DNA of 64,000 bases, taken from Hymenochaete sp. R1 (Eukaryota; Basidiomycota; Agaricomycetes; Hymenochaetales; Hymenochaetaceae). Within the stretch, counting starts at the first letter, position 1. Each line of letters starts with the position of its first letter. Both the position numbers and the translations under genes were made by a program. Below are positions 35,921 to 45,485 of the stretch, in pieces. The stretch spans positions 1-64,000 of the forward strand of contig JAFREE010000134.1 in NCBI GenBank assembly GCA_019400425.1, in the 5' to 3' direction. The notes beneath the pieces were generated by a model. That model had not been told where the DNA came from, made no database searches, and saw only the letters and a program-made list of their open reading frames with translations.

Positions 35921-37575
35921 AAAGCTGGCCGAGCAAAGTTTTTGTTGATTTCCTTTTCTTCCTCTTCTTTCCTTTCTGTACAACTTGTTTCATCAGTGTC
36001 TTTCCTGGTGTTTGTTGTGATCGGTGGCTGGGATCATCGCATCCATACCACCGTCTGCGCCTGTATTCTATCTGGCGCTTGTTGTATTGTTCGTTGATGA
36101 GGACACTGTAACTTATACAAACTAGATAGATAAGTTTGGGTTTGGACAAAAAATGCAGAGTTTTCTCTACTGGCTCTTACCAGATTCGCAAAAAAAACTT
36201 CTTTGAAAGGCAATTGGCTTGCCACATTAGAAGGAGCCACGACACGTCAAAACACGAGCAGAGAACTTGGATCCCGTCATTCCAAGCAACTTACGTAATG
36301 TCAGCAGCGACAGCAATTGGATCAAAAGGGGTGAGTGCAATTCACTCTTTCAAAATTAGACTATCCAGATAAGTAGGTCGTGATCTGACGCAGAAAGTTC
36401 TATAAGTAGATTAGATTTCATGCTTCATAAGCTTGAGCTATGCTTTGAGTCTGACCCCGATGAGCGTCGACGCGCCGTCCAATCCATGCACGCTTCTTCA
36501 CCTCCTGCTTCCATGATGTCCATAACATCGCTCGCCTCGTCAAAGCACACTAGCATTCGAACCATAACCTAACAAAGCTGAAGGGCCCTGCTCTTCAATA
36601 CATGTGCAGCATGAGCGTTGTAGACTCGGATTTCAACATCCCAACCCGTCTTCTCGTACGCCTCTTCCCGCCTTTGTACTTTCACTGAAGAAATATACGC
36701 TTTGGATTTATTTCATTTTGCTGCATCGGATTGCTTATAGGAAAGAATGTGACCGACTTTATCCACCTCTTGTGTCTGTCGAGAGCGATTGTATTGGCCG
36801 TCAGACGTGTTCAAGTTTCTTCAGGTGCGAGTGTCCTTCTTTCTCCCGGCGTGGGTCTCACATCATATACTAACAGCCTTATCGTCTGTTTCGCTGTCAG
36901 TCCCACGATTTCCCGCATCCCTCGCTAATTGTTCTGCGCATTGGGAATCTGTCAAAGTTAAGTGGTCGCTTAAACAATTCATGGACGGGATTCTATGATC
37001 TTGACCTACCGAGTTCCATCAGGTGCGATCAGCTCGTCACCTATGGCACCTTAAGAGAGCCCTCGTTTATACATGTACATGTACATGTATGAAGCAAGTG
37101 AACATTTGTCACTTACCATATTTGAAAACATGGCCTCGTCGATCTCAGTTACCTGCTCTAGAGGAAAAATAGGCATGATATCATTGGAGCGCGACGTTTC
37201 GGAGTTTAGCGTTTTGGGCGCCTCCGATCACGGTTCCCGTAGCGCACCTGGAAACCCTTCTGACTTCTTTTCCAGTTTCTATTTCCGAAAGGGCCCAAAG
37301 CACAAATGCGACTGAATTTGAATGCCAACTCAAGTCACCGTAGCTAGGATTTTGGGAGGGAGAATTCAGACATCAGATCATCGGCGAATGGAGTTACATC
37401 GTACTGAAGCAGATACGAGCTTCTGTTCGCGGATTCAGAGCTAATATCGGCGCGTCCATTTACGCCAATACAATCGTGATACAATATTACAATTGCTCAA
37501 CTAAAGACGAGTCATTGCTAGTAAAGGAAGTCACAACGGTAACGGTACGCTTTGTCCTATACAGTCAACTCCGAT
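35921..37575. other. Convergent intergenic region
   Basis: A 1.65-kb stretch between the 3' ends of the cytochrome/b561 gene and member D. No gene supported. It contains a short palindromic ACATGT repeat (37071-37090). Confidence 0.5.
37071..37090. repeat. Short palindromic ACATGT repeat
   Basis: Three-and-a-bit tandem units of ACATGT form a perfectly self-complementary 20-bp stretch. It is simple sequence with no evident role. Confidence 0.7.
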
Positions 37576-38396
37576 TCAATTCTCTGTCGCTTTAACTCCC
37601 TTTCGTACTGACTCAACCACTTTACCGGCCCTCCCTACCAGGCCCTCCCTATCTTTCAGAACTTCTTCGCATGCCGACCTGTGTTTCATCAACTCTTCTT
37701 TGCGCTCTGTATCATCTTTTATATGTTTCGCTCTAAGATCATCATTCACGTCAGATATGTGTCCTCTCGCATGCAACTTCTCTCTCTCAGCGAACTTCTG
37801 AAGGGTGAGCGCTACGACCAGGTCGATTTTGTCGCTTTCGGGGTCGAAATCGTATGTCAGCACCGTCCTGCTCATCGGGATACAAATGTTCTCGCGTTTA
37901 AGACCGCAGGGCCATTTTTCATTTTCGATGAGAACTAAATTTGTTTTGATAGCCGTCCGTGTGAGAGAAGGAAATGATAAGGCGATAAAGGACATGGTCA
38001 TGAGATTCAATGGTTAAGCGCGCAAAAGGTGTGTACGTACTTGAGGCATGGATAAAATACTCGTCTGAAGATTCCTCATCTAACAGCCTCAAGGTGAGGC
38101 CATCGGAGGCGTTCAGAAACGTTGTGAACCATTCAAGGTCTGAACATCAACATTATCAGCACAGTACGAAAACCCCGGAAGGGAAAAAACATTTGGACTG
38201 GAATCAGCGCAACCGGCGCCACGGACATGGACGACTCACCGGCAGACGTGAAGTGCTCGAACAGCCTCGGAGCGCGATCCTGCGGAAAGTTGAAGGCCAA
38301 TGCGATTTCCTCTTCCCCGGAGAACGCATCTTCGATGGTTGTGAAAGAATCACCCGTGTACTCGACTTTGCGAAGTTCTGATTTCTTGGAGCTCAT
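37576..38396 (-). CDS. Unrecognised three-exon family 1, member D (204 aa)
   Basis: Function unknown. Exons 38240-38396, 38041-38139 and 37576-37934 join in frame (615 nt), with both introns phase 1. Exon 1 has LRKVEYTGDSFTTIED, IALAFNF and APRLFEHF; exon 2 begins DLEWFTTFL; exon 3 has NEKWPCGLKRENICIP, then IDLVVALTLQKF and a highly charged helix-rich tail. Its exon 1 is 157 nt, identical in length to member E's, and the KLF/RLFEHF and KWPC/RWPC motifs are shared with E, so D and E are close relatives. No signal peptide or membrane segment. The start is the ATG 12 residues before Y-T-G; an upstream in-frame ATG at 38588 would add 64 residues absent from the relatives. Confidence 0.8.
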
Positions 38397-39000
38397 TTTT
38401 TTTCGGGTGCTTGTATATGTTGGTAGCGAAGGTAAGTGGAAGATGGGTGCGATGCAGGCTATTACTGGATGCTTTCCTCGCCCTTTATACGACTCTAGGC
38501 TGTAGGTGTATACTTCCCCGAAATGTGCCACTATCTTACTCCGTTCAGAGACGTGCCACATCGGACTGTGACTCCTAACGGGAAACATTTCATCAGATGC
38601 TTAATCTCTAAGTTATAGGCTTACTCTCGTATTTCGATTGCTTCTTAAAAATCTTCCTCGGTACCCCTGCATATGCTGGTGACGGGAAACACCATCGCGC
38701 TCCCGTGTACCTACTCTCAGTTTGAACAAGTCTTTTAACATGGAGCGCCTCGGATATGCCACCTTGGATCGATGATGCCGAATCGGGTATGTGATAATAC
38801 TAGTGTGGCGATAATACCAGTGTGGCGAGTCGGTGCGCCACATCCATTGTTGTCGAGTCCTTGCCCGTGTGCCTCCCTTACTATGCGAGTAAGTCGATCA
38901 TTTTTCGCCTGGTAAGAAGACCATGATATTAAATTTAAACAGGCGCATATTTTTTGTATAAAATCAGGGAAGCTGAGGAGTTTTGATAGAATGCATGTGG
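38397..39000. other. Spacer upstream of member D
   Basis: A 604-bp spacer with the promoter of member D on its left and the 3' end of member E on its right. No gene is supported. Confidence 0.5.
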
Positions 39001-39776
39001 TCAAAAGTACCACTTAAGCCGGTCCAAAAACTCTTCTTCCTCCAGCGTCGCTCTGCGTTCACGCGCTTGCATCTCCTTCGCTATCTGCCCATACGTCTGG
39101 ACCGTATCTAACAAGCCCTTATTTGATCCATCTCTTGGCGCCTCCCATAACTCCTTTTCTGCGCGTTCCTTGTGCAAATTTGCATCCCTGTGACCTTCCT
39201 TCGCCATACCCTGGAAGATCCTCATCACCACTACGTCAAGGTTTTCTCGTCCAGTGGTATCCTTGTCAATTACTTCAACCCTTTCCTCTCTCAAAGGACA
39301 ACATCTCTTGTCAGCTTGTCGAACGCAAGGCCACCGGTTGTGTTGAACTGTCACTGAAGATAGTAGCGCAGGCAGTATTGTCCATTGGTATCAGTGAGCC
39401 CAAGATGGATTGCCCGCTATAAACGAAGTTCACTGGTAACTCACAATCGGCTTGTACATCATGCCTTACAAACTGTTCATCTTCTTCAACGTAACTGCAT
39501 TCTATTGTAATACCATCTGCAGCTTTGGCAGCGGCAGCAAACCATTTGAAATCTTAGTACAACAGCGATGATCCAGATGTTAGGGCATCACAGGCGCAAT
39601 CGAAGCTGTGGCGGCTTACCGTCGAGTGTTAAGTGCTTGAATAGCTTTGGCAGGCTTCTCAATCTCTCTCGAGTAAAGATAATCCGGACTCTGTCGCCTT
39701 TCCCTCGCATGGTACTATCGATGGTGGCGAATTCATCGCCGCTGTAGTCTACAAGCGGGAGTTGAGGCATCGACAT
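39001..39776 (-). CDS. Unrecognised three-exon family 1, member E (205 aa)
   Basis: Function unknown. Exons 39620-39776, 39445-39552 and 39001-39353 join in frame (618 nt), both introns phase 1. Exon 1 has PLVDYSGDEFATIDS, VRIIFTRER and LPKLFKHLTLDG; exon 2 begins DFKWFAAAAK; exon 3 begins LTVQHNRWPC, then ENLDVVVMRIFQGMA and a charged helical C-terminus ending LKWYF. It lies 604 bp upstream of D in the same orientation and shares exon length and motifs with it, so a tandem duplication is likely. The ATG is the first in frame and puts Y-S-G at residues 10-12, as in D and A. No targeting sequence is seen. Confidence 0.8.
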
Positions 39777-40247
39777 TATTGGGTTGGCTATGGATACAAT
39801 GTGAGTAAATAGAGGGATACGTCTGGTGTTTCCGCTCGTTGTTCGGCATTATAGAAGCTTCTCAAGCTGAGGGCAAAGGCCAGACGCCACGGATGGCAAA
39901 GGGGGATGCAAATCAGCGCTAGTTAGAGTGTAATAATATGCGTTCTGGTTGATGAACTTGGTAATAAGCGTTGCAGCACCTTCAAGTTGCGTCATTGTCA
40001 ACTTTCTTATGTACAATTGGGATCCAAAGACTGTTCATTATCTAGTCATGTAAGCTCTTATGTGGCTGACATTTCTCTGGCCTCATATTTTATTAGCAAG
40101 CTTCGTTGCGTACCCAGAGTCACTGGGATGTTTCTCTGTAGAAGGCAAGCGACATTACAATGGCGCATTAAAGGTTTAATATTAGACTAACAAGACAGGG
40201 CTCAATGTCGGTGTTACTTGCACATCCTTTTAAAGATTTTCTCTTCA
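39777..40247. other. Spacer upstream of member E
   Basis: A 471-bp spacer with the promoter of member E on its left and the 3' end of member F on its right. A plus-strand frame at 39987-40190 has no support. Confidence 0.5.
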
Positions 40248-40951
40248 TTATTGACCCGCAGACGTGGTTCTCATAGAAGTGTAAGTCCTATCTCTGATGT
40301 CGCGAAGCAACGCATCGCACCGTTCCGAGACCTTTCTCCCATTCTCCTGCCTAGCTTTGAAGTCCTTCATCAGCTCTCCTGATTTCTTCTTCCCGTTGAC
40401 ATCCGCTTTTGCCGCCTTATTATGTCCAATGATGTCGTTTTTGTACCAATCCATCAGAAGTTGGAATGAGTCTGAAAAATCCGAAAGCGAGAGCCCCGCT
40501 TTCTCGGACAGGGCTCCTCCTTTGATGTTAATCCCAGATCGGACGGTGCAGTGTTTTGCGTCGTCAACATCGCATTTCCATTTGTATGATCCTCCTCCTG
40601 GAACCTCAACTAGGAAATTGAATTAGATCAAAGCCTGACTCGTGTGGCGTGCCCACTCACTCTTAGTTTCGATCATACTCCTGTCCACCTCCGTGCGTTC
40701 CAGTACCACATATCCCAGTTTCTCGCAGAACACTTTCATTTCTTAACGAGATTGTCAGATTGTAATAGCAAGAGCAGGTGAAGATTCATACCAGGTTCCT
40801 TGTGGACGGGATCATCGATGGTAGTCTTATCGGGATGCGGAATCGTTAGCCTCACTTTATCTTCTCCTTCCTCCATTATAAGCTCAATACGGTCGATAGG
40901 ACCATCATATATAACTTCCCTGATCTTCACTCGTCCACTTGAAGACGACAT
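40248..40951 (-). CDS. Unrecognised three-exon family 1, member F (200 aa)
   Basis: Function unknown. Exons 40792-40951, about 40663-40743 and 40248-40609 join in frame (603 nt), both introns phase 1. Exon 1 has REVIYDGPIDRIEL and KVRLTIPHPD; exon 2 begins EMKVFCEKLGY; exon 3 has GGSYKWKCDVDD, then LSLSDFSDSFQLLMDWYKND and a basic helical tail (KKKSGELMKDFKARQ). It is the most divergent of the D-E-F cluster: the Y-x-G motif is Y-D-G and the exon-2 aromatic pair is VF. The K-W-K-C motif at the start of exon 3 matches member C better than its neighbours. It is divergently paired with Sec61 beta. The start ATG places Y-D-G at residues 15-17. Confidence 0.75.
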
Positions 40952-41645
40952 TGCAAGTGCTATTTAAGAGATAGCAAAAGAATAGGAGTCAGAGGTTCGT
41001 TTTTAGAGGATGTTGTTCTGAGTCAGGACTGCAGTCTTTAAACGAACGTGGGAGGCGCAAAGTGGAAGTAACGCAATATCACTTGGAACAATGGAAATAT
41101 GCTTTACCATAGAATAAGCAAACTGGGGTGTTTGGCCCAGCGCCGAATCTCCATGACCGTTCTGGATATCGAGTGAAGCAGATAGACTCCAAACGGTATC
41201 CACCGTTTCCGCAGCAAAAAGTAGACTAGTTCTATCGTCGAGATTCCGCATCTTTGGATGCACGCTACCGCTATCGACTGATTTACTTTGGCATCAATGT
41301 GCCGAGCAAATTTGTCAGTCGTTTAATCGTACTAGTGGTCCTGCAATACTCGTCTGGCCCGACGAGATCTTATCAAGATCTTCGCTTTGTTCGTTGATTC
41401 AAGGCAAGAACAGTTCTGTCGGGTTTCTTTGCTTATGCGGTTTTTGAGGTAGGAACGCGAGTTTAAGACGCACAAATAGTACTAGAGTACTAGTGCAGGC
41501 TTAAATTTCATCAAATCTAAATCTCAGGAGTCCAAAGACATCACGTGAGAATTTCTCCTTTTTTTGCCACCTCAGCATTTGCGCCAAAGAGCTCGCACAC
41601 AGCACTCAGTCACTCGTCTTCCTCCAACCTCCACCTTCTGTAACC
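40952..41645. other. Divergent promoter region between member F and Sec61 beta
   Basis: A 694-bp stretch with opposite gene starts at its ends. The minus-strand frame at 41003-41263 has no motif and no family match. A pyrimidine-rich leader precedes the Sec61-beta ATG. Confidence 0.5.
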
Positions 41646-42140
41646 ATGGTCAGTATCTCAGCGCCGATTCTCAAAGAAAAGTCAAGAGAAAGAGCTTAAT
41701 GTTTGTTCTCAGTCCGATTCCCCTCGCCCAACTTCGCCGGCAGGTCGTGCCAACGCAGTCGCTGTCCCTCCTGGGGCCAACATCCGGTTAGTCCTTTCGC
41801 TGCTTCGCTTATGCCAAGGATGTTCAACTGACGGACTTCACTTCCTCGTGAAGGCGGCGGGCTGCAAGCTCGCAGGTGGCTAAGCCCAATTCTTCTCGTG
41901 CTGCTGGTGCGGGTGGGTCGTCAAGCACAATGCTTCGCCTTTACACCGACGATTCCCCGGGTCTCCGCGTGTATGTGGCATATTTTACCTTCATAGCCGT
42001 ATCGAAAATTGATGATTTATTTCTATGTTGTCGATTATTTCAGTGACCCCTTCGTTGTGATCATCCTGTCGGTCGTTTTCATCGGCTCTGTCGTCTTCCT
42101 TCATATTTCAGCCCGCATCATCAAGTCGTTCTCCAAGTAA
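41646..42140 (+). CDS. SBH1: Protein-transport protein Sec61 subunit beta (96 aa)
   Basis: Small tail-anchored subunit of the ER protein-conducting channel. Four exons: 41646-41648, 41713-41786, 41854-41970 and 42044-42140 (291 nt in total). Exon 1 is the ATG alone. The cytosolic part starts SDSPRPTSPAG, with RRRAASSQVAK and a Ser/Gly-rich run, then the family signature MLRLYTDDSPGLRVDPFVV, and one C-terminal membrane helix (VIILSVVFIGSVVFLHISA). This length and layout match fungal Sbh1 and animal Sec61B. The first intron follows the ATG directly; it is required because no other ATG gives an in-frame N-terminus. Confidence 0.95.
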
Positions 42141-43859
42141 ATGTCGTCGACATCTCCTTTTTCACAAAGCGATTCATTTTTGGAAAACTGGTGAAGGGCT
42201 GATGCTTGGGTCGAGTCGGCTAGGGATCAATCAAAAGCGCGCACAGAAGGGATAGCCGTACTATACCAATTTACACGTCAGATCGTATCCTTCCTCTACC
42301 CGTCATTTGTTTGCGTGCCTATGCTTATATATTCTCTTTTTTGTGGACCATCATGTGCGAGCTTCTCAGCATGCGACGATATGTGTAAGGAAATCTGGTC
42401 AAATACGTTACTTGATGTTGACGTCCTGCAATATTGTTCCCGAGTCTTGTGAAAAGCCAGCTACGTAAATTGAGCTTCAAACGGGCTGGATTGCGCAAAA
42501 AATCAAACATCGCAGGCAGAAAAATCTTGAAAACAAATGAGTGCTGCTCAGTGTAGCGGATTGTTTTTGTCGCACTCACAAAGCCTTCCCCCAACAAACG
42601 ATATAGGAGCTTGTGTTAAAAGGAACCTCTTCCGGAATCTGAAGTTCGGTATGCATTCATTTCGGGATACAAACACTCTAAGGATCTTTCGTTCAAGTTC
42701 TGTGATCGAATTCCTCTGCAGGACCACCTGATAACAACCAGTAAGTAACAATTGTAATTATGCTGGGAACGACCAATTATAGTTAACTCACCGCCATAAA
42801 ACAGTTTGGATCTTTCATCCAATCGTTTCATTTTTCCGGGTCTCGCTTTTGTTTTGGGACTACTGGCTGAGAACGAGAGATCTATTTATAAAACGCTGCT
42901 CGTCAAGCTGGCATTGCTCATAGCAACTACAAGAAATTTTCAAACGTACGTACCTTAGCCTAAATGACAACTCTCTTCGTCTCCAGAACCACTCAGCCTC
43001 AATGTCTATACACCAAAGTGCAGAAGGACATCAATAAGCTAAGATTGGTGTTTGCTGTAACCAAACCTGGGGAATCTCCATGGACTGCCGTGACTAAATC
43101 CCAAGTATTAGAACAATTCGTTTTACTGGTCATGGGCGCATTGCGCGAGAAGTCAAAAACTCGGTTCGAAGAAAAAGAAACACTCGCAGAAGACGAGGCT
43201 GAAATATAGAAAGCTCAACAGAAGGAATTCTAAGTGTGTTGTCGTGAGTTCTTCGTGTTCATTCTCGTGGGCGACAGTACTGAACGTAATTCTTTTAGGG
43301 AAAGCGCCAATAGTGGCTCGTGAACGACATATTTTCAATAGCAAATCTCATCGATTCAATGTCGGACTTTGATGAGTGCACTCGATGCTTAAATTAACAC
43401 TCTGTTTGAGACGACTACCATGGCACGGAGATACAGGGAGCGACATACACTCTAAGCGAACCTCAAGCTCGGTGGACTAGCCCGCCCCTCCCGTTCTTGC
43501 ATCCAACGGATCGAAAAAAATCGAAGGTGGTGCACCATCCCATCCGTTACCTGCGTACGGAGTGCACTTCCCAGTCCCGATATGTTCAGCCTTATTCGAG
43601 AATATGTGAGTCAGTGGACAAGAAAGTGAAAGCCACATTACATGTAGGTATGATTGATTTGCCTCTCTTGCATTTTGACTGTTCTGTTACCTTGTTTGTC
43701 GGTCCAGTTCTCGCGGCTGAGCCACCGAACTGGCAATCATAAACGACTCGCGCGCTCGCTTGTCTTCTCACGTTCCTACCACTTCTACCCTCCACATCTC
43801 TTTTTTGGCCTTTTGGCCAACTTTCTCCATACTTTTACTGTCCCCTCACTCGCATCGAC
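42141..43859. other. Gene-poor region with possible decayed family-1 copy
   Basis: A 1.7-kb stretch. Contains a minus-strand ATG at 42831 opening RLDERSKLFYGG up to a GTGAGT donor, and coding-like frames downstream of it that do not splice cleanly, as well as the short plus-strand frame listed separately. Otherwise no gene is supported. Confidence 0.4.
42964..43209 (+). CDS. Small hypothetical protein, possible family-1 fragment (81 aa)
   Basis: A single intact frame from ATG to stop. The segment LYTKVQKDINKLRLVF resembles the exon-1 core of member A (FTKV, then IDKILIEF after a gap), and QFVLLVMGALREK resembles the hydrophobic helix that opens the C-terminal half of D and E (LDVVVMRIFQGMA). 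Both pieces are in one exon with the middle missing, as a partial or decayed copy might be. The match is weak and may be chance. No introns are needed. Confidence 0.25.
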   Translation: MTTLFVSRTTQPQCLYTKVQKDINKLRLVFAVTKPGESPWTAVTKSQVLEQFVLLVMGALREKSKTRFEEKETLAEDEAEI

Positions 43860-45485
43860 ATGGTCGAAACTCGTTCAATAAAGAAGGACAGGAGTCATCC
43901 CGCTCCTTCGACCATTGCCTCGACCACGACCTCTGTCGCCCAAACCACCAGTACATCCGACCTGCTGCAATGCTCGCAGTGCGAATTCAAGTCAAAAAAA
44001 GGCATCTCAGGCCTTAACCGACACATGACAGTCCACGCAAAGACCTTACAAGATAGAAGGACTCACTTCTGTACATATGAAAACTGTCGCAAGGCGACAG
44101 AGGGATTTGTTGACTCCTCTGGTCTCAAAAACCACATAAACAAAACCCAGTACGTGCACTATCCCTTCTACGCCATTTTGACGCTCCTCGCTCCATTTAC
44201 TTGTGTTCATTCGTCGACGAACTTTGCTTTTCCCAACTACCCCATCAAATTATCCCTTTTTATCATATTCTGACACCATCGGCGTCTGCTATCCATTATT
44301 CATTCATCTGATCACACGACTCTCTAGTCTTGAGATCAAAAGCCGCTGCGGCTTCGTCTTGAAAGTTGCCATTCCTGGTATACAGGAAGAGGAGACATGC
44401 GATTATACGCGTGCAGACAGAAGCAGCATCATAAGCCACCAGAGAAAGGAACATGGTCGGAAGCCGGAGCGATCCTATAAACGATGTTATGATAGTCGCG
44501 CTACGAAAACGAGGACATCGAACGATAAGACGAAGACAAAAGCGAAGGCGAAGGCAAAGGTAAAAGCCAAACAACCGAGGAAAATGACGACGAGAAGCCG
44601 AGCCAGCGTCAAGACTGACTTCAAGACGGAATCTAAGCCTAATCTCAAGGCCACTGCTCGCGACATTTCGGGCGATGAATCGGAGGAAGATTGCGACGTC
44701 AAGAATATGAGCACAGTTGCGACTGGTCCACCTTGCGCTCTAACGAACGACGCATGTGAGTAATCACACTTCAATAACTCTTAGAGCCATAAACTGATCA
44801 AACCGACCCTTTCTCTCACTTCTTCATTAAATCAATGCACACAGTCTCGCGCTCCCGAGCCGTAACCCCGGCCGGTTCCGCCTCGCTTCATATCCTTGAA
44901 GGCATCCACCAGGTGTTGCCCATGGTCACCACCGCACGCGAGGACAAATGTACTATCCTCACTAGCTCGGACATGCCAGCTCACTCGCTTCCGTGCTATA
45001 GCCACTCTACGAGCCCGCAACTTCAGGAACAGGCAATATCTACAACACCCACTTCCTTGTTGCCGTCGTCCGGGTCGACAATGACACCATCGACAACGTC
45101 GGGCCTTGTTACATCGGCTGACGAGTACGGTAGCATGAATAGCATCTGGGTCATTCCCTCGCGCTCCTCTATTTCTACCGTTTGTGGACCGGTCTCTTGT
45201 TTACGTTCAACGCAGTCCGATGTCCTCGATAATGATGAGGATGTCGACAACGACGGGGATGCAGAGGAGGAAAAGGGCGGGGGCTTGCTCGATCGTCTCG
45301 GGGTATGTTCGAACCTTTTCGGTTACACGCCCACTGCCGCCGAAGCAACTCTCAACAGCGACTACGTTGAGCGATGCCAGGAATATGCCGTGAAGGATCA
45401 CGCAACTACCATTCAAGCACGGGAAAAAGAAGAGTGTCATGCGCCGGTCTACCCTTCGTTCAAGGTGTCTTCAGGTCTATTGTAG
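43860..45485 (+). CDS. C2H2-like zinc-finger protein, family 2 member 1 (452 aa)
   Basis: Exons 43860-44149, 44328-44755 and 44845-45485 join in frame (1,359 nt). Finger 1 is CSQCEFKSKKGISG with the pair H-M-T-V-H. Finger 2 is CTYENC followed by a 15-residue spacer and H-x5-H, where the last His codon is split by intron 1 (CA/T). A third, irregular finger follows in exon 2 (TCDYTRADRSSIISHQRKEH). Next is a Lys/Ala repeat (KAKAKAKVKAK) with basic clusters, a likely nuclear localisation region, and then a Ser/Thr-rich, partly acidic C-terminus (NDEDVDNDGDAEEE). It is presumably a nuclear DNA-binding regulator; targets are unknown. Two intact paralogues follow on the same strand at 49.7 and 54.0 kb, and a fourth lies at the right edge, sharing intron positions. 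Start: first ATG. Confidence 0.82.
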
